In this document: one piece after another, positions 5,134-13,352 of the stretch
How positions within the stretch are numbered: the first letter of the stretch is position 1
Layout: each line of letters opens with the position of its first letter
Assembly: GCA_044448905.1 (NCBI GenBank)
Contig: JBIOHJ010000088.1
Location: forward strand, 1 to 14,101
Origin: JBIOHJ01 sp044448905
Lineage (GTDB): Bacteria > Bacteroidota > Bacteroidia > AKYH767-A > OLB10
Length of the DNA stretch: 14,101 nt
Direction of reading: 5' to 3'
Made by a program: the position numbers and the translations under genes
Notes under the pieces: model-generated
The model's input: the letters and a program-made list of their open reading frames with translations, nothing else
Database searches by the model: none
What the model was told of the DNA's origin: nothing

Positions 5134-7407
5134 ATGATGAAAAAATTACAGCTCCTGTTTGCTTCAGTGACATTTGCATTTGGTGCTTTTGCGCAAAATT
5201 ATCAGCCTTATCTGAATATTCCGGTAACCCACTCCGGCAATACAATTGTAAATCCATGGACTGGCGGATTTGATGCTCCCATTCCTCAGCCGATTGACTT
5301 GAATGGCGATGGCATAAAAGATTTATTTGCGTTTGAAAAAAGCGGTGCTTCACAAACATATTTCAGGTACACAACTTTAATTAATAACGGAACAGCAGGG
5401 CAAACGGATTATCATTATGCTCCTGAATACAAAAAATGTTTCCCGGCTCAAATGCACGACTGGGTTTTGCTGGTTGATTTTGATTGTGATGGAAGAGAAG
5501 ACATTTTTACCTATTCGTTTTCGGGCGGGATGACCGTTTATCGTAATGATTATTCCGTTGCTACCGGCTTAAAATTTACACTTTACATGCCGCTGGTTAA
5601 TTCAGATTATTACGGATTCATTACCAATCTTTTTGTTTCCAGTGTTAACCAGCCGGCACTTGTTGATGTGGATAACGACAGTGACCTGGATGTGCTGACT
5701 TTCGGTATTGCATCAAACACGGTTGAGTATCACCGGAATTATGGAAAGGAATTATTCAATCGTTGCGATACCATGATTTATGAATTAGAAAAAGCATGTT
5801 GGGGAAAATTTTGTTTAAGCGGGTTGACAAATACCGCGATTCTTGGTTGCCCTATTGCTTCGTGCCCTGATGGACCTAACAGAATTGGTCAGAACAATCC
5901 TGTTTTTGTTGAACAATTGCGAAAGTTACATGAGCAGGTTGAAAAAACCGAATTGCATAGCGGCTCGTGCATGATTGCTCCTGATTTAGATGGCGATCTC
6001 GATAAAGATTTAATAAATGGCGATATCCTTGGTAATAACTTACTGTACATTGAGAATGGCGGTAATCCCGATTCGGCATACATGGTTGCCCAGGACACTG
6101 CTTTTCCTTCGTATGATGTGCCTGTAGATTACAGGGTTTTCCCGGCTCCTTACTATTTTGATGCCGATAATGACGGCAATAAAGATTTGGTTGTAACCGG
6201 GTGCATTGCCAACGCTTCACGTAATTATAAAAATGTTTTATTCTATAAGAATACCACCAATAACCAGACAAATGTTTTTGATTTTCAGAAAGACAATTTG
6301 TTTGTTGATGAAATGATTGATGTAGGATCGGGTGCGCTCGTTTCATTATTTGATGCCGATGGCGATGGATTACAGGATATGATCATTGGTAATTATGTTT
6401 ATATTGATCAGTTTCCGGTAAATGATATTTCTTCCGTAGCATATTATCGCAACACCGGAACAGCTTCGCAGCCGTCTTTTAATTTGGTAACAACCAATTA
6501 TTCCAATCTGAGTACCGTGGGTGCATTCAGCATGGCGCCTGCATTTGGAGATTTGGATAATGATGGCGATATGGATATGATTGTTGGTGAATCTTTAGGA
6601 AATCTTATTCATTTTTTAAATACAGCCGGGCCGGGAAATCCTGCAGTTTTCGTTCAGGTTTCAGGGCCCTACCTGTTAGCTTCAAATGGAAATCCGATTA
6701 ATGTAGGCAGCTATTCAACTCCGATTCTTATTGACTTAAACCGCGATGGAAAGCTCGACCTTGTAATTGGCGAAAAAATCGGCAACCTTAACTACTATGA
6801 AAATATTGGTACACCCACGGTGCCTTCTTTTTCTTATGTAACAAATAACTTAGGCGGAATAAACGTAACCAAAATTGCCCAGGATATTTACGGGTACAGC
6901 GCACCGTTTGTTTTTGACAGTTCCGGAGTTTATCATTTATACGTTGGTTCGCTCAGCGGTTTTATTTACAAGTTTGATAATATTGATGGAAACATCTCTG
7001 GCGCATTTAATCTTGTTGACAGCATGCTTCTTTACGAGCCAATTCGCTCTACAATTACCGGAACTGATATTAACAGCGACTCCAAGCTCGATTTATTAAT
7101 CGGCAATTATGCAGGCGGAGTAAGCTGGTTTGCCGACTCACCGGTTTCAATAAATGAAAATCCTTCCGGTCAGTCGAACTTTACCATATTTCCAAACCCT
7201 GCCAATCAGTTATTAACTATTCAATTTAATAACAATTTTAGCCACCACATAATTATTACTGACTTGTTAGGAAGAATTGTTTTTTCAAAGCTCAGCAATA
7301 CCTCTACTGAACACATCAACATTCGGGCTTTCAGTAACGGGATGTATTTATGCAAAATGGTAGAAGACCAAAAGGTGTCTGCTGCGAAATTCATTGTTCA
7401 GCACTAA
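5134..7407 (+). CDS. Secreted VCBS/FG-GAP repeat protein with T9SS sorting domain
   Basis: The 757-residue product has a signal peptide (MMKKLQLLFASVTFAFGAFA, cut before QNY; a second ATG at 5137 is an equally possible start). Nine calcium-binding D-x-[DN]-x-D-type loops of VCBS/FG-GAP propeller repeats are visible: DLNGDGIKD (55), DFDCDGRED (115), DVDNDSDLD (178), DLDGDLDKD (284), DADNDGNKD (343), DADGDGLQD (407), DLDNDGDMD (473), DLNRDGKLD (534) and DINSDSKLD (645). Residues about 683-757 (FTIFPNPANQLLTI, then LLGRIV, then NGMYLCKM) form a type A sorting domain, so the protein should cross the outer membrane by the type IX system and be surface-bound or released. A Cys-rich insertion (about 211-279) separates repeats three and four. 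Likely role is adhesion or binding; the ligand is unknown. It heads an operon with the next two genes. Confidence 0.9.
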   Translation: MMKKLQLLFASVTFAFGAFAQNYQPYLNIPVTHSGNTIVNPWTGGFDAPIPQPIDLNGDGIKDLFAFEKSGASQTYFRYTTLINNGTAGQTDYHYAPEYKKCFPAQMHDWVLLVDFDCDGREDIFTYSFSGGMTVYRNDYSVATGLKFTLYMPLVNSDYYGFITNLFVSSVNQPALVDVDNDSDLDVLTFGIASNTVEYHRNYGKELFNRCDTMIYELEKACWGKFCLSGLTNTAILGCPIASCPDGPNRIGQNNPVFVEQLRKLHEQVEKTELHSGSCMIAPDLDGDLDKDLINGDILGNNLLYIENGGNPDSAYMVAQDTAFPSYDVPVDYRVFPAPYYFDADNDGNKDLVVTGCIANASRNYKNVLFYKNTTNNQTNVFDFQKDNLFVDEMIDVGSGALVSLFDADGDGLQDMIIGNYVYIDQFPVNDISSVAYYRNTGTASQPSFNLVTTNYSNLSTVGAFSMAPAFGDLDNDGDMDMIVGESLGNLIHFLNTAGPGNPAVFVQVSGPYLLASNGNPINVGSYSTPILIDLNRDGKLDLVIGEKIGNLNYYENIGTPTVPSFSYVTNNLGGINVTKIAQDIYGYSAPFVFDSSGVYHLYVGSLSGFIYKFDNIDGNISGAFNLVDSMLLYEPIRSTITGTDINSDSKLDLLIGNYAGGVSWFADSPVSINENPSGQSNFTIFPNPANQLLTIQFNNNFSHHIIITDLLGRIVFSKLSNTSTEHINIRAFSNGMYLCKMVEDQKVSAAKFIVQH

Positions 7408-7424
7408 ATATTTTGTTAAACTTC

Positions 7425-8903
7425 ATGGGCCGGAATCACTTTAGTATATTTATTTTTCTTTTTTTTATTTCCCTGATTTTTATCATTAACTCCTGCACGT
7501 ATCACAAACCGGATGTTATCCAAGATCAGATTGGCGAATCCTGTTATCCTGATGCAATAGGTAACATATTTATTACGCGTTGCGCGATGCCCGGCTGCCA
7601 TAATACAGCGAGCAAAGATGCCAGTGGCGGTCTTGACCTTAGCTCGTGGGATAAATTATTTGAAGGGGCACGGGCTGGTGCAGCTATTGTACCCTATCGT
7701 TCCGATCAAAGCTTTCTTGTAAATTTTATTAATACCTATTCCGATTTGGGTCAGCAGCAATTACCAACCATGCCGTATGTTGCCGGTAATCCCAATAATT
7801 CAGCACCTCTGTCGCACGAAGATGTTGTGCTGATAAAAAACTGGATTGACCAGGGGGCACCGGATTGCAATGGAGTAGTTCCTTTTTCGGGAGATCCAAA
7901 CCGGAAAAAATTTTATGTCACAAACCAGGGATGCGACCTGGTTGCTGTTTTTGATGCGGAGAAAAAAGTAATAATGAGATACATTGATGTGGGAAGCAGT
8001 CCACAGCCCGAAAAGCCACACATGGTACGAATATCACCTGACGGACAATATTGGTATGTTTCGTTTATTGCAAATGCACAAAAGTTTCAGAAATACAAAA
8101 CTTCTGATGATTCATTTGCTGGTGAAGTAGATATAACATCCGGTTCATGGAATACATTTGTTTTTTCTCCCGATTCGAAAACGGCATATATAGTTGACTT
8201 TAGTACTTCCGGTCGTGTAGCTGTAGTTGATTGTGAAACGATGACATTGAAAGACCTTAATCCTTATCCTAATCCCTTCCCTTCTGGTGTTACTTCTCCC
8301 CATGGTTCAGCTATTAGCCCTGATGGAAGCAGCTTATATATTACCAAGCAGTTAGAAAATGGATTATATAAATTTAATCTGAATGACTTTCCTGATGGTC
8401 AGGATGTAAGTCTTACCGGTACGTCCACATCAGAACCTCACGAAATTACGTTTTCACCAGACGGATCAATGTATTTTGTTACCTGCCAGTTAACAGATGA
8501 TGTAAAAGTTTTTAGCTACCAACCCTATCCTTTACCGGATATATTTTTAAAATCTATCCCGGTTGCCGATTTCCCTCAGGAAATGTCATTCTCGCTTACT
8601 ACACCTTATTTATTTGTTTCCTGTACAAATGGAAATGCCGTAAGTATTATAAATTATCAGGACACATCATTAGTAAAAACTGTAACAGGATTTTATTCTC
8701 CACATGGTATTGCTGTTGATGATGCAAATGGAGTGTGCTATGTAGTTAATATCAATACTGATGGACCACCCCCTCATCATAGTTCGGACTGTAATGGGAA
8801 AAACGGATTTTTAAATGCAATTAGCTTAAGCATCCTTGATATTGTTCCAAATTTCAAACCTGAACTTTCCGTTTTCCCCTACTCTATTGCAGTCAGGAAA
8901 TGA
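7425..8903 (+). CDS. Lipoprotein with cytochrome-c-like CX4CH domain and YncE-type beta-propeller
   Basis: The 492-residue product begins at the ATG at 7425, 17 nt after the previous stop; the earlier in-frame ATG at 7350 lies inside the previous gene and would spoil the signal. It has a lipoprotein signal ending IINSC (Cys24). Residues about 40-150 resemble the cytochrome-c-like domain of Planctomycete/Bacteroidota proteins: FITRCAMPGCHN (C53, C58, H59), a possible distal ligand Met116 in LPTMPY, and the typical close LIKNWIDQGAPD. The heme motif is CX4CH rather than CX2CH, so covalent heme binding is plausible but not certain. The remainder is a propeller of SPDG-type repeats (VRISPDGQYWYVSF, FSPDSKTAYIV, ISPDGSSLYIT, FSPDGSMYFVT). 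Probably periplasmic or surface; possibly electron transfer. Its TGA overlaps the next ATG. Confidence 0.82.
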   Translation: MGRNHFSIFIFLFFISLIFIINSCTYHKPDVIQDQIGESCYPDAIGNIFITRCAMPGCHNTASKDASGGLDLSSWDKLFEGARAGAAIVPYRSDQSFLVNFINTYSDLGQQQLPTMPYVAGNPNNSAPLSHEDVVLIKNWIDQGAPDCNGVVPFSGDPNRKKFYVTNQGCDLVAVFDAEKKVIMRYIDVGSSPQPEKPHMVRISPDGQYWYVSFIANAQKFQKYKTSDDSFAGEVDITSGSWNTFVFSPDSKTAYIVDFSTSGRVAVVDCETMTLKDLNPYPNPFPSGVTSPHGSAISPDGSSLYITKQLENGLYKFNLNDFPDGQDVSLTGTSTSEPHEITFSPDGSMYFVTCQLTDDVKVFSYQPYPLPDIFLKSIPVADFPQEMSFSLTTPYLFVSCTNGNAVSIINYQDTSLVKTVTGFYSPHGIAVDDANGVCYVVNINTDGPPPHHSSDCNGKNGFLNAISLSILDIVPNFKPELSVFPYSIAVRK

Positions 8904-9316
8904 TTGCTGAAAAACAACACGGCATTATTTTATTTGATGGTGTTTGCAATTACTGCTCAGGCTGGGTTGATTTTATTATGAGACATGATAAGAAAGATTA
9001 TTTCCGGTTTGCAACGCTGCAATCAGAAATTGCGAAAGGGCTTTTAGCAGAAAAAAATATTTCAAACAATAATCTTCCCGACTCGGTTATTTTAATTGAA
9101 AATGAAAAAATATTTTTTCGTTCCGATGCCGGATTACGTATTCAGCAAAAGCTGAATTTCCCCTTTCCAATTCTTTATAGCCTGATTATAGTTCCGCGGT
9201 TTATTCGTGATGCAGTTTACAATTTCATTGCCAACAACCGCTACAAATGGTTTGGTAAAAAAGAAATTTGCCGCGTTCCGGTATCAGAACAGGAAAAAAA
9301 TAAGTTTCTTAGCTGA
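8900..9316 (+). CDS. DCC-family (DUF393) thiol-disulfide oxidoreductase
   Basis: The 138-residue product opens with the family signature: ILFDGVCNYCSGWVDFI, with the CxxC pair Cys16/Cys19 after the Asp-Gly. The typical middle (RFATLQSE, then DSVILIENEKIFFRSDAGLRI) and the C-terminal NRYKWFGKKEICRVP follow. The DCC name comes from the conserved Asp and two cysteines of a thioredoxin-like fold, but substrates are largely unknown. There is no signal peptide, so it is presumed cytoplasmic or membrane-associated. The start overlaps the stop of the preceding gene in an ATGA, indicating translational coupling with the heme-motif lipoprotein. It is convergent with the aspartic protease gene, leaving 14 nt between stops. 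Confidence 0.92.
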   Translation: MIAEKQHGIILFDGVCNYCSGWVDFIMRHDKKDYFRFATLQSEIAKGLLAEKNISNNNLPDSVILIENEKIFFRSDAGLRIQQKLNFPFPILYSLIIVPRFIRDAVYNFIANNRYKWFGKKEICRVPVSEQEKNKFLS

Positions 9317-9330
9317 ATCCCTTAATCCTG

Positions 9331-9771
9331 TTAATCCAGGTTCAGACTAATTTTTTTCTTCCCGTAATCAATCACCGCCTTATGATTCATGAGGATATCC
9401 CCTCCCAATACTCCATCAATTTCTTTCATCCCTATTTGAGCATAGGAACTGTTTACATGGGATAAATCGAGTAAAACAAAAACAAATTCATTCAATACCA
9501 GCTTGCCTATTTCAATTTTATCAATCTTAACCACATGGCTTTCCATGCTGTTGGTTCCAAGTCCTGTTGAAATGCCCTCGTGCTTTTTAAATTTTTTGTC
9601 TTTGACAAATTTTTGAATTCTTTTTTTATCAAAAACTGTACGAGACGCACCCGTATCAACTATCAGCCTTGCATTTTTGCCATTTATTTTAGCCATTACG
9701 AGCAAATGCAACCCGTCATGCTCAATACGAAGAATCTTCAAAGGAATACTGGTTGTCTTTTTTCGTTTCAT
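9331..9771 (-). CDS. Retropepsin-like aspartic protease (clan AA)
   Basis: The 146-residue single-lobe product has the active-site motif LIVDTGASRTVFD (Asp39 in DTGA) and the second hallmark DGVLGGDIL (119-127), preceded by the hydrophobic strand typical of the family. One lobe implies a homodimeric active site, as in retroviral proteases. There is no signal peptide; the N-terminus is basic (MKRKK). The natural substrate is unknown in Bacteroidota. It reads away from the mdh terminator at 9784-9805, so it probably has its own weak promoter in the 9772-9834 gap or depends on read-through. Convergent with the DCC gene. Confidence 0.88.
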   Translation of the reverse strand: MKRKKTTSIPLKILRIEHDGLHLLVMAKINGKNARLIVDTGASRTVFDKKRIQKFVKDKKFKKHEGISTGLGTNSMESHVVKIDKIEIGKLVLNEFVFVLLDLSHVNSSYAQIGMKEIDGVLGGDILMNHKAVIDYGKKKISLNLD

Positions 9772-9783
9772 TTCAAAATAAAA

Positions 9784-9805
9784 ACATCCGTCAGTTGACG
9801 GATGT
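9784..9805 (-). terminator. Factor-independent terminator of mdh
   Basis: A perfect 10-bp stem (ACATCCGTCA at 9784-9793, TGACGGATGT at 9796-9805) is followed on the minus strand by TTTTATTTTG-type T-rich sequence. It lies 29 nt beyond the mdh stop. The opposite side is also T-rich (CTTTGTTTATTTT), so the hairpin could act in both directions. Confidence 0.8.
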
Positions 9806-9834
9806 CTTTGTTTATTTTATAAGCTTAAAACATT

Positions 9835-10782
9835 TTACTTCACCGGTGCCGCAGTATTCATCTTATCCAGAACACCCATTACTTCTTTAACTGCAACAGC
9901 TGATTTACTGAGCAATTCTTTTTCGTCAGCATTTAATTTCAGCTCGATAATTTGCTCAATCCCATTTTTACCAAGCTTAACCGGCACACCAAGGTAAATA
10001 TCCTTTAAGCCATATTCCCCCTGCAGCCATGCACAACACGGAAAAATTCTTTTCTGATTACGAACAATTGATTCTACCATTTGTGCAGCAGCGGCTCCCG
10101 GTGCATACCATGCCGAAGTACCCATCAGGTTCACCAATTCTCCTCCGCCAACTTTTGTTCTTTGAATTATCGCATCTAATTTATCTTTTGAAATCAGTTC
10201 AGTAACGGGTATGCCGGCAACCGTAGTGTAGCGCGGAAGCGGAACCATAGTATCACCATGACCGCCCATCAGCACAGCCTGTATTTCTTTTGGAGATGTG
10301 TCTAAAGCATCGGCAAGGAATGCGCGATAGCGGGCAGTATCGAGGATTCCTGCCATTCCAAAAACTTTTGATGAATTAAATCCTGAGGTGAGGTAAGCAC
10401 AATAAGTCATTACATCAAGAGGATTGCTTACAACAATAATAATTGTATTGGGAGAGTATTTTACAATATTCTCTGTAACGGAGCGAACGATACCGGCATT
10501 GGTAGCAATTAAATCATCACGGCTCATGCCGGGTTTACGAGGCAAACCGGAAGTGATTACCACTACATCCGAATCAGCAGTTGCTCCATAATCATTTGTT
10601 GAACCCTTTACACGTGTATCGTATAAGTTAATGGGAGCGGTTTGCCAGATATCGAGCGATTTGCCTTCTGCAATACCTTCCTTAATGTCCAGTAAAATAA
10701 CCTCATTACACAACTCTTTTTGAGCAGTTACATTGGCACAGGTTGCTCCCACATTTCCCGCACCTACTACAGTTACTTTCAT
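9835..10782 (-). CDS. mdh: Malate dehydrogenase, NAD-dependent, LDH-like type
   Basis: Interconverts malate and oxaloacetate in the TCA cycle, in the cytoplasm. The 315-residue product has the Rossmann nucleotide loop VGAGNVGATCA (GxGxxG at 7-12) and Asp32 after it (LLDIKEG), which selects NAD over NADP. Substrate arginines are Arg82 and Arg88 in LPRKPGMSRDDL; Arg82 after Pro81 in the mobile loop favours malate over lactate. SNPLDVMTY carries Asn120, and Asp148, Arg151 and catalytic His175 (MGGHGDTMVPL) are all present. Length is normal. Transcribed leftward downstream of the four-helix-bundle gene and gyrB. A hairpin terminator follows. Confidence 0.97.
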   Translation of the reverse strand: MKVTVVGAGNVGATCANVTAQKELCNEVILLDIKEGIAEGKSLDIWQTAPINLYDTRVKGSTNDYGATADSDVVVITSGLPRKPGMSRDDLIATNAGIVRSVTENIVKYSPNTIIIVVSNPLDVMTYCAYLTSGFNSSKVFGMAGILDTARYRAFLADALDTSPKEIQAVLMGGHGDTMVPLPRYTTVAGIPVTELISKDKLDAIIQRTKVGGGELVNLMGTSAWYAPGAAAAQMVESIVRNQKRIFPCCAWLQGEYGLKDIYLGVPVKLGKNGIEQIIELKLNADEKELLSKSAVAVKEVMGVLDKMNTAAPVK

Positions 10783-10810
10783 TTTATTTTATTATTTATT
10801 TATTCGTGTG

Positions 10811-10818
10811 CGAAAATA
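10811..10818 (-). promoter_or_regulatory. Candidate -7 box for mdh
   Basis: On the minus strand this reads TATTTTCG, seven of eight against TAnnTTTG, about 30 nt before the mdh ATG. The expected -33 position falls in the terminal repeat left by the neighbouring insertion and has no TTG, so the box may be a remnant or chance. Confidence 0.3.
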
Positions 10819-10823
10819 ATCAT

Positions 10824-10856
10824 TAGTAATCAGTAATCAGTAATCACAGTTCGGAG
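10824..10856. repeat. Left terminal inverted repeat of the four-helix-bundle insertion
   Basis: Contains a three-fold tandem of AGTAATC followed by CAGTTCGGAG. Its last 26 bases (10831-10856) match the reverse complement of 11315-11338 with two mismatches and a 2-nt gap. It lies between the four-helix-bundle stop and the mdh promoter region. Confidence 0.7.
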
Positions 10857-10869
10857 ATAGAAATAATAA

Positions 10870-11232
10870 TCAGTTTATTGATTTGATTAAACCGTTTAGC
10901 ATCTTGGAAATTTCAATGCATTGATTTCTTAAACCCTCCGATTGTTCTAACGTCAGGTAATTTAACATAGTTGAAACTGTAATGCAAACAATACATTCTC
11001 TTACAGAACGTTTTGCAAATCTCAAAAAGTTTCTGAATTCAGGCTTTGTACCGCCTGAGCCTTCCGAAATATTTAATGCAATAGAAACAGAAGCCCGTGT
11101 AAACTGAGAAGTAATTTTAAACTCTTCTGCTTTAGGAAATTTTTCAGTGCTTTTGTAAACATCCTTAATAAACAAAAGGCTTTTTTTATAAACAATCAAA
11201 CTTTCAAATTCGAATTGGAAATCACTTGACAT
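10870..11232 (-). CDS. Four-helix-bundle protein (S23 / 23S rRNA intervening-sequence type)
   Basis: The 120-residue all-helical product shows the family pattern: FESLIVYKKSLLFIKDVYKS, then FPKAEEFKITSQFTRASVSI, then the signature NISEGSGG (about 54-61) and FLRFAKRSVREC. These proteins were first found in intervening sequences of 23S rRNA genes in Leptospira and relatives, and free-standing copies are common in Bacteroidota. A related fold (Avd) serves diversity-generating retroelements, but no reverse transcriptase or template repeat is visible here. The gene lies alone between inverted repeats (10824-10856 and 11315-11338) in the gyrB-mdh gap, which suggests a small inserted unit. A promoter of its own lies inside the repeats. 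Molecular role unknown. Confidence 0.9.
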   Translation of the reverse strand: MSSDFQFEFESLIVYKKSLLFIKDVYKSTEKFPKAEEFKITSQFTRASVSIALNISEGSGGTKPEFRNFLRFAKRSVRECIVCITVSTMLNYLTLEQSEGLRNQCIEISKMLNGLIKSIN

Positions 11233-11261
11233 TTGTAGTAATCAGCAATCAATTAGGAGAC

Positions 11262-11292
11262 GGAAAGTAGTTATCAGTAGTAAGTAGTCCAA
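11262..11292 (-). promoter_or_regulatory. Candidate promoter of the four-helix-bundle gene
   Basis: On the minus strand a TTG (11292-11290) is followed after 20 nt by TACTTTCC (11269-11262), which keeps the TA and two of the four TTTG bases at correct spacing. It lies within the repeat-bounded segment, about 30 nt before the ATG, so the unit could carry its own expression signal. Confidence 0.4.
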
Positions 11293-11314
11293 TCGGGATT
11301 TTTTTGTCTCGTTA

Positions 11315-11338
11315 CTCCGAACTGATTACTGGCTACTG
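11315..11338. repeat. Right terminal inverted repeat of the four-helix-bundle insertion
   Basis: CTCCGAACTGATTACTGG and the following CTACTG pair with the left repeat at 10831-10856. It ends 8 nt from the gyrB stop at 11347-11349. Between this repeat and the gene start (11233-11310) further AGTAATC/AGTAAGTAG-like words occur. Confidence 0.7.
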
Positions 11339-11346
11339 AATACTAC

Positions 11347-13317
11347 CTAAGCATCAATGTTAGCATACTTGGCGTTCTTTTCAATAAACTCCCTGCGAGG
11401 TGGAACATCATCACCCATGAGCATGGAAAAAATGCGGTCGGCTTCGGCTGCGCTTTCGATGGTAACCTGGCGGAGTGTTCGTGTAATGGGGTCCATGGTA
11501 GTTTTCCATAATTGTTCTGCATTCATCTCGCCCAATCCTTTATAACGCTGCACAAATACGTTTGTTTCTTTGCCATCACCGGCAAGTTCTTTGATTGCTG
11601 CTAAACGCTGGTCATCGTTCCAGCAATATTTTTCTTCCTTACCTTTCCTTACAAGGTATAACGGTGGAGTGGCTATGTAAATGTAGCCTTCCTCGATAAG
11701 CTCTTTCATGTGGCGGAAAAAGAAAGTAAGAATAAGTGTAGTGATATGGCTTCCGTCCACATCGGCATCGGTCATGATGATTACTTTATGATAACGCAGC
11801 TTATCTACATTTAACGGGCGGCCTTCCTGCTTGTCATCGCGAAATACACCAAGCGCGGTAAAAATATTCCTGATTTCTTCGTTTTCATAAATTTTATGCT
11901 CCATGGCTTTCTCCACGTTGAGAATTTTTCCCCGTAAGGGAAGAATTGCCTGGAATGCACGGTTACGCCCCTGCTTGGCGGTACCGCCTGCCGAATCGCC
12001 CTCTACGAGGTAAATCTCGCACATGCCGGGATCGCTCTCCGAACAATCGGCAAGCTTTCCGGGCAAACCGCTTCCTGTAAAAGCGCCTTTACGTTGTACA
12101 AGCTCGCGGGCTTTACGGGCTGCCAGCCGGGCTGTAGCGGCAAGAATCACTTTGTTTACAATTGTTTTGGCTTCGCGCGGATGCTCTTCAAGAAATTTGT
12201 TGAGCATATCGCCAACAGCCTGGTCAACAGCTCCCATTACTTCGTTATTACCGAGCTTGGTTTTGGTTTGCCCTTCAAACTGCGGCTCCTGCACTTTAAC
12301 GGATATAACAGCCGTTAGCCCTTCGCGGAAATCATCACCGTCAATATCAAATTTTAATTTAGCCAGCATGCCTTGCTTTTCGGCATAGCTTTTCAAAGTT
12401 CTTGTGAGTGCCCTGCGGAAACCTGATAGGTGTGTTCCGCCTTCATGCGTATTGATGTTGTTTACATACGAGTGAATGTTTTCGGCAAACGAAACATTGT
12501 ATTGCATAGCCACTTCAATGGGCATTCCGAATTTTTCCGACTCCATGTATATACATTCGGGAATAATCCGTTCGCGTGTGGCATCAATGTAAGCGACAAA
12601 TTCTTTTAATCCTTCCTCGCTGAAATAAGAATCTTTATTTACCGGGTTGCCGTTTTCATCCAATTCGCGGAAATCGGTTATGGATAAGCGAATTCCTTTA
12701 TTCAGAAATGCAAGTTCGCGCAAACGCGTAACCAATATATCATAGTGGTAAGTGGTGGTGATAAAAATAGTATCATCAGGCTTAAAAGTAATAATCGTTC
12801 CCCGATACGTAGTATCGCCAATGGGTTTTACATCATACAATGGTTTTCCTCTTTCATATTCCTGCGAATAAATTTTACCATTGCGGTGAACTTCGGCTTT
12901 CAGGTGAGTTGAAAGCGCATTCACTACCGATACACCCACACCATGTAAACCGCCCGAAACTTTGTAGGAGTCTTTGTCGAATTTACCCCCGGCATGAAGA
13001 ACGGTCATTACCACCTCTAAAGCAGATTTCTTTTCCTTGGTATGCATATCAACGGGAATACCACGCCCGTCATCCTTAACCGAAATAGAATTATCGGGAA
13101 ATATGCTTACATCGATGTTCTTGCAATGCCCGGCTAAGGCTTCGTCAATCGAATTATCAACTACCTCGTAAACTAAGTGGTGAAGTCCTTTTACCCCTAT
13201 ATCGCCAATGTACATGGCGGGACGCTTGCGAACGGCTTCCAGCCCCTCTAATACCTGTATGCTATCGGCATCGTATTGCATGGCGGGTTTTACTGTTTCT
13301 GTGATTTGGTTACTCAT
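11347..13317 (-). CDS. gyrB: DNA gyrase subunit B
   Basis: ATPase subunit of gyrase, which with GyrA introduces negative supercoils. The 656-residue length and motifs are standard. GHKL ATPase: Glu51 and Asn55 in EVVDNSIDEAL, DDGRGIP (82-88), GGLHGVGVS (122-130), and QTKTKLGN (350-357) with the ATP-contact Lys. Toprim: EGDSAGGTAKQGR (439-451), PLRGK (460-464) and DADVDGSH (517-524). The C-terminus has QRYKGLGEMN. The ATG at 13317 is preceded by AGAGG 5 nt away, an unusual Shine-Dalgarno-like site for this phylum. ParE is an alternative, but the overall sequence reads as GyrB. It is followed closely by the four-helix-bundle insertion. Confidence 0.96.
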   Translation of the reverse strand: MSNQITETVKPAMQYDADSIQVLEGLEAVRKRPAMYIGDIGVKGLHHLVYEVVDNSIDEALAGHCKNIDVSIFPDNSISVKDDGRGIPVDMHTKEKKSALEVVMTVLHAGGKFDKDSYKVSGGLHGVGVSVVNALSTHLKAEVHRNGKIYSQEYERGKPLYDVKPIGDTTYRGTIITFKPDDTIFITTTYHYDILVTRLRELAFLNKGIRLSITDFRELDENGNPVNKDSYFSEEGLKEFVAYIDATRERIIPECIYMESEKFGMPIEVAMQYNVSFAENIHSYVNNINTHEGGTHLSGFRRALTRTLKSYAEKQGMLAKLKFDIDGDDFREGLTAVISVKVQEPQFEGQTKTKLGNNEVMGAVDQAVGDMLNKFLEEHPREAKTIVNKVILAATARLAARKARELVQRKGAFTGSGLPGKLADCSESDPGMCEIYLVEGDSAGGTAKQGRNRAFQAILPLRGKILNVEKAMEHKIYENEEIRNIFTALGVFRDDKQEGRPLNVDKLRYHKVIIMTDADVDGSHITTLILTFFFRHMKELIEEGYIYIATPPLYLVRKGKEEKYCWNDDQRLAAIKELAGDGKETNVFVQRYKGLGEMNAEQLWKTTMDPITRTLRQVTIESAAEADRIFSMLMGDDVPPRREFIEKNAKYANIDA

Positions 13318-13352
13318 TTTTCCTCTGAAAATTATTAAAAGTTATAAGTGTT

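Noticed and set aside
5876..6346. Long leftward frame of 156 codons inside the VCBS gene
   Set aside because: Antisense shadow rich in His, Gln, Arg and Tyr, without any recognisable domain; the plus-strand VCBS frame is clearly coding.
9313..9345. Hairpin between the convergent DCC and protease genes as a shared terminator
   Set aside because: CTGAA and TTCAG can pair, but the inner stem is poor (repeated AATCC words rather than complementary arms), so support is insufficient.
10870..11232. Diversity-generating retroelement accessory gene (Avd)
   Set aside because: The fold is related, but there is no reverse transcriptase, template repeat or variable repeat in the window; the sequence fits the S23 family.
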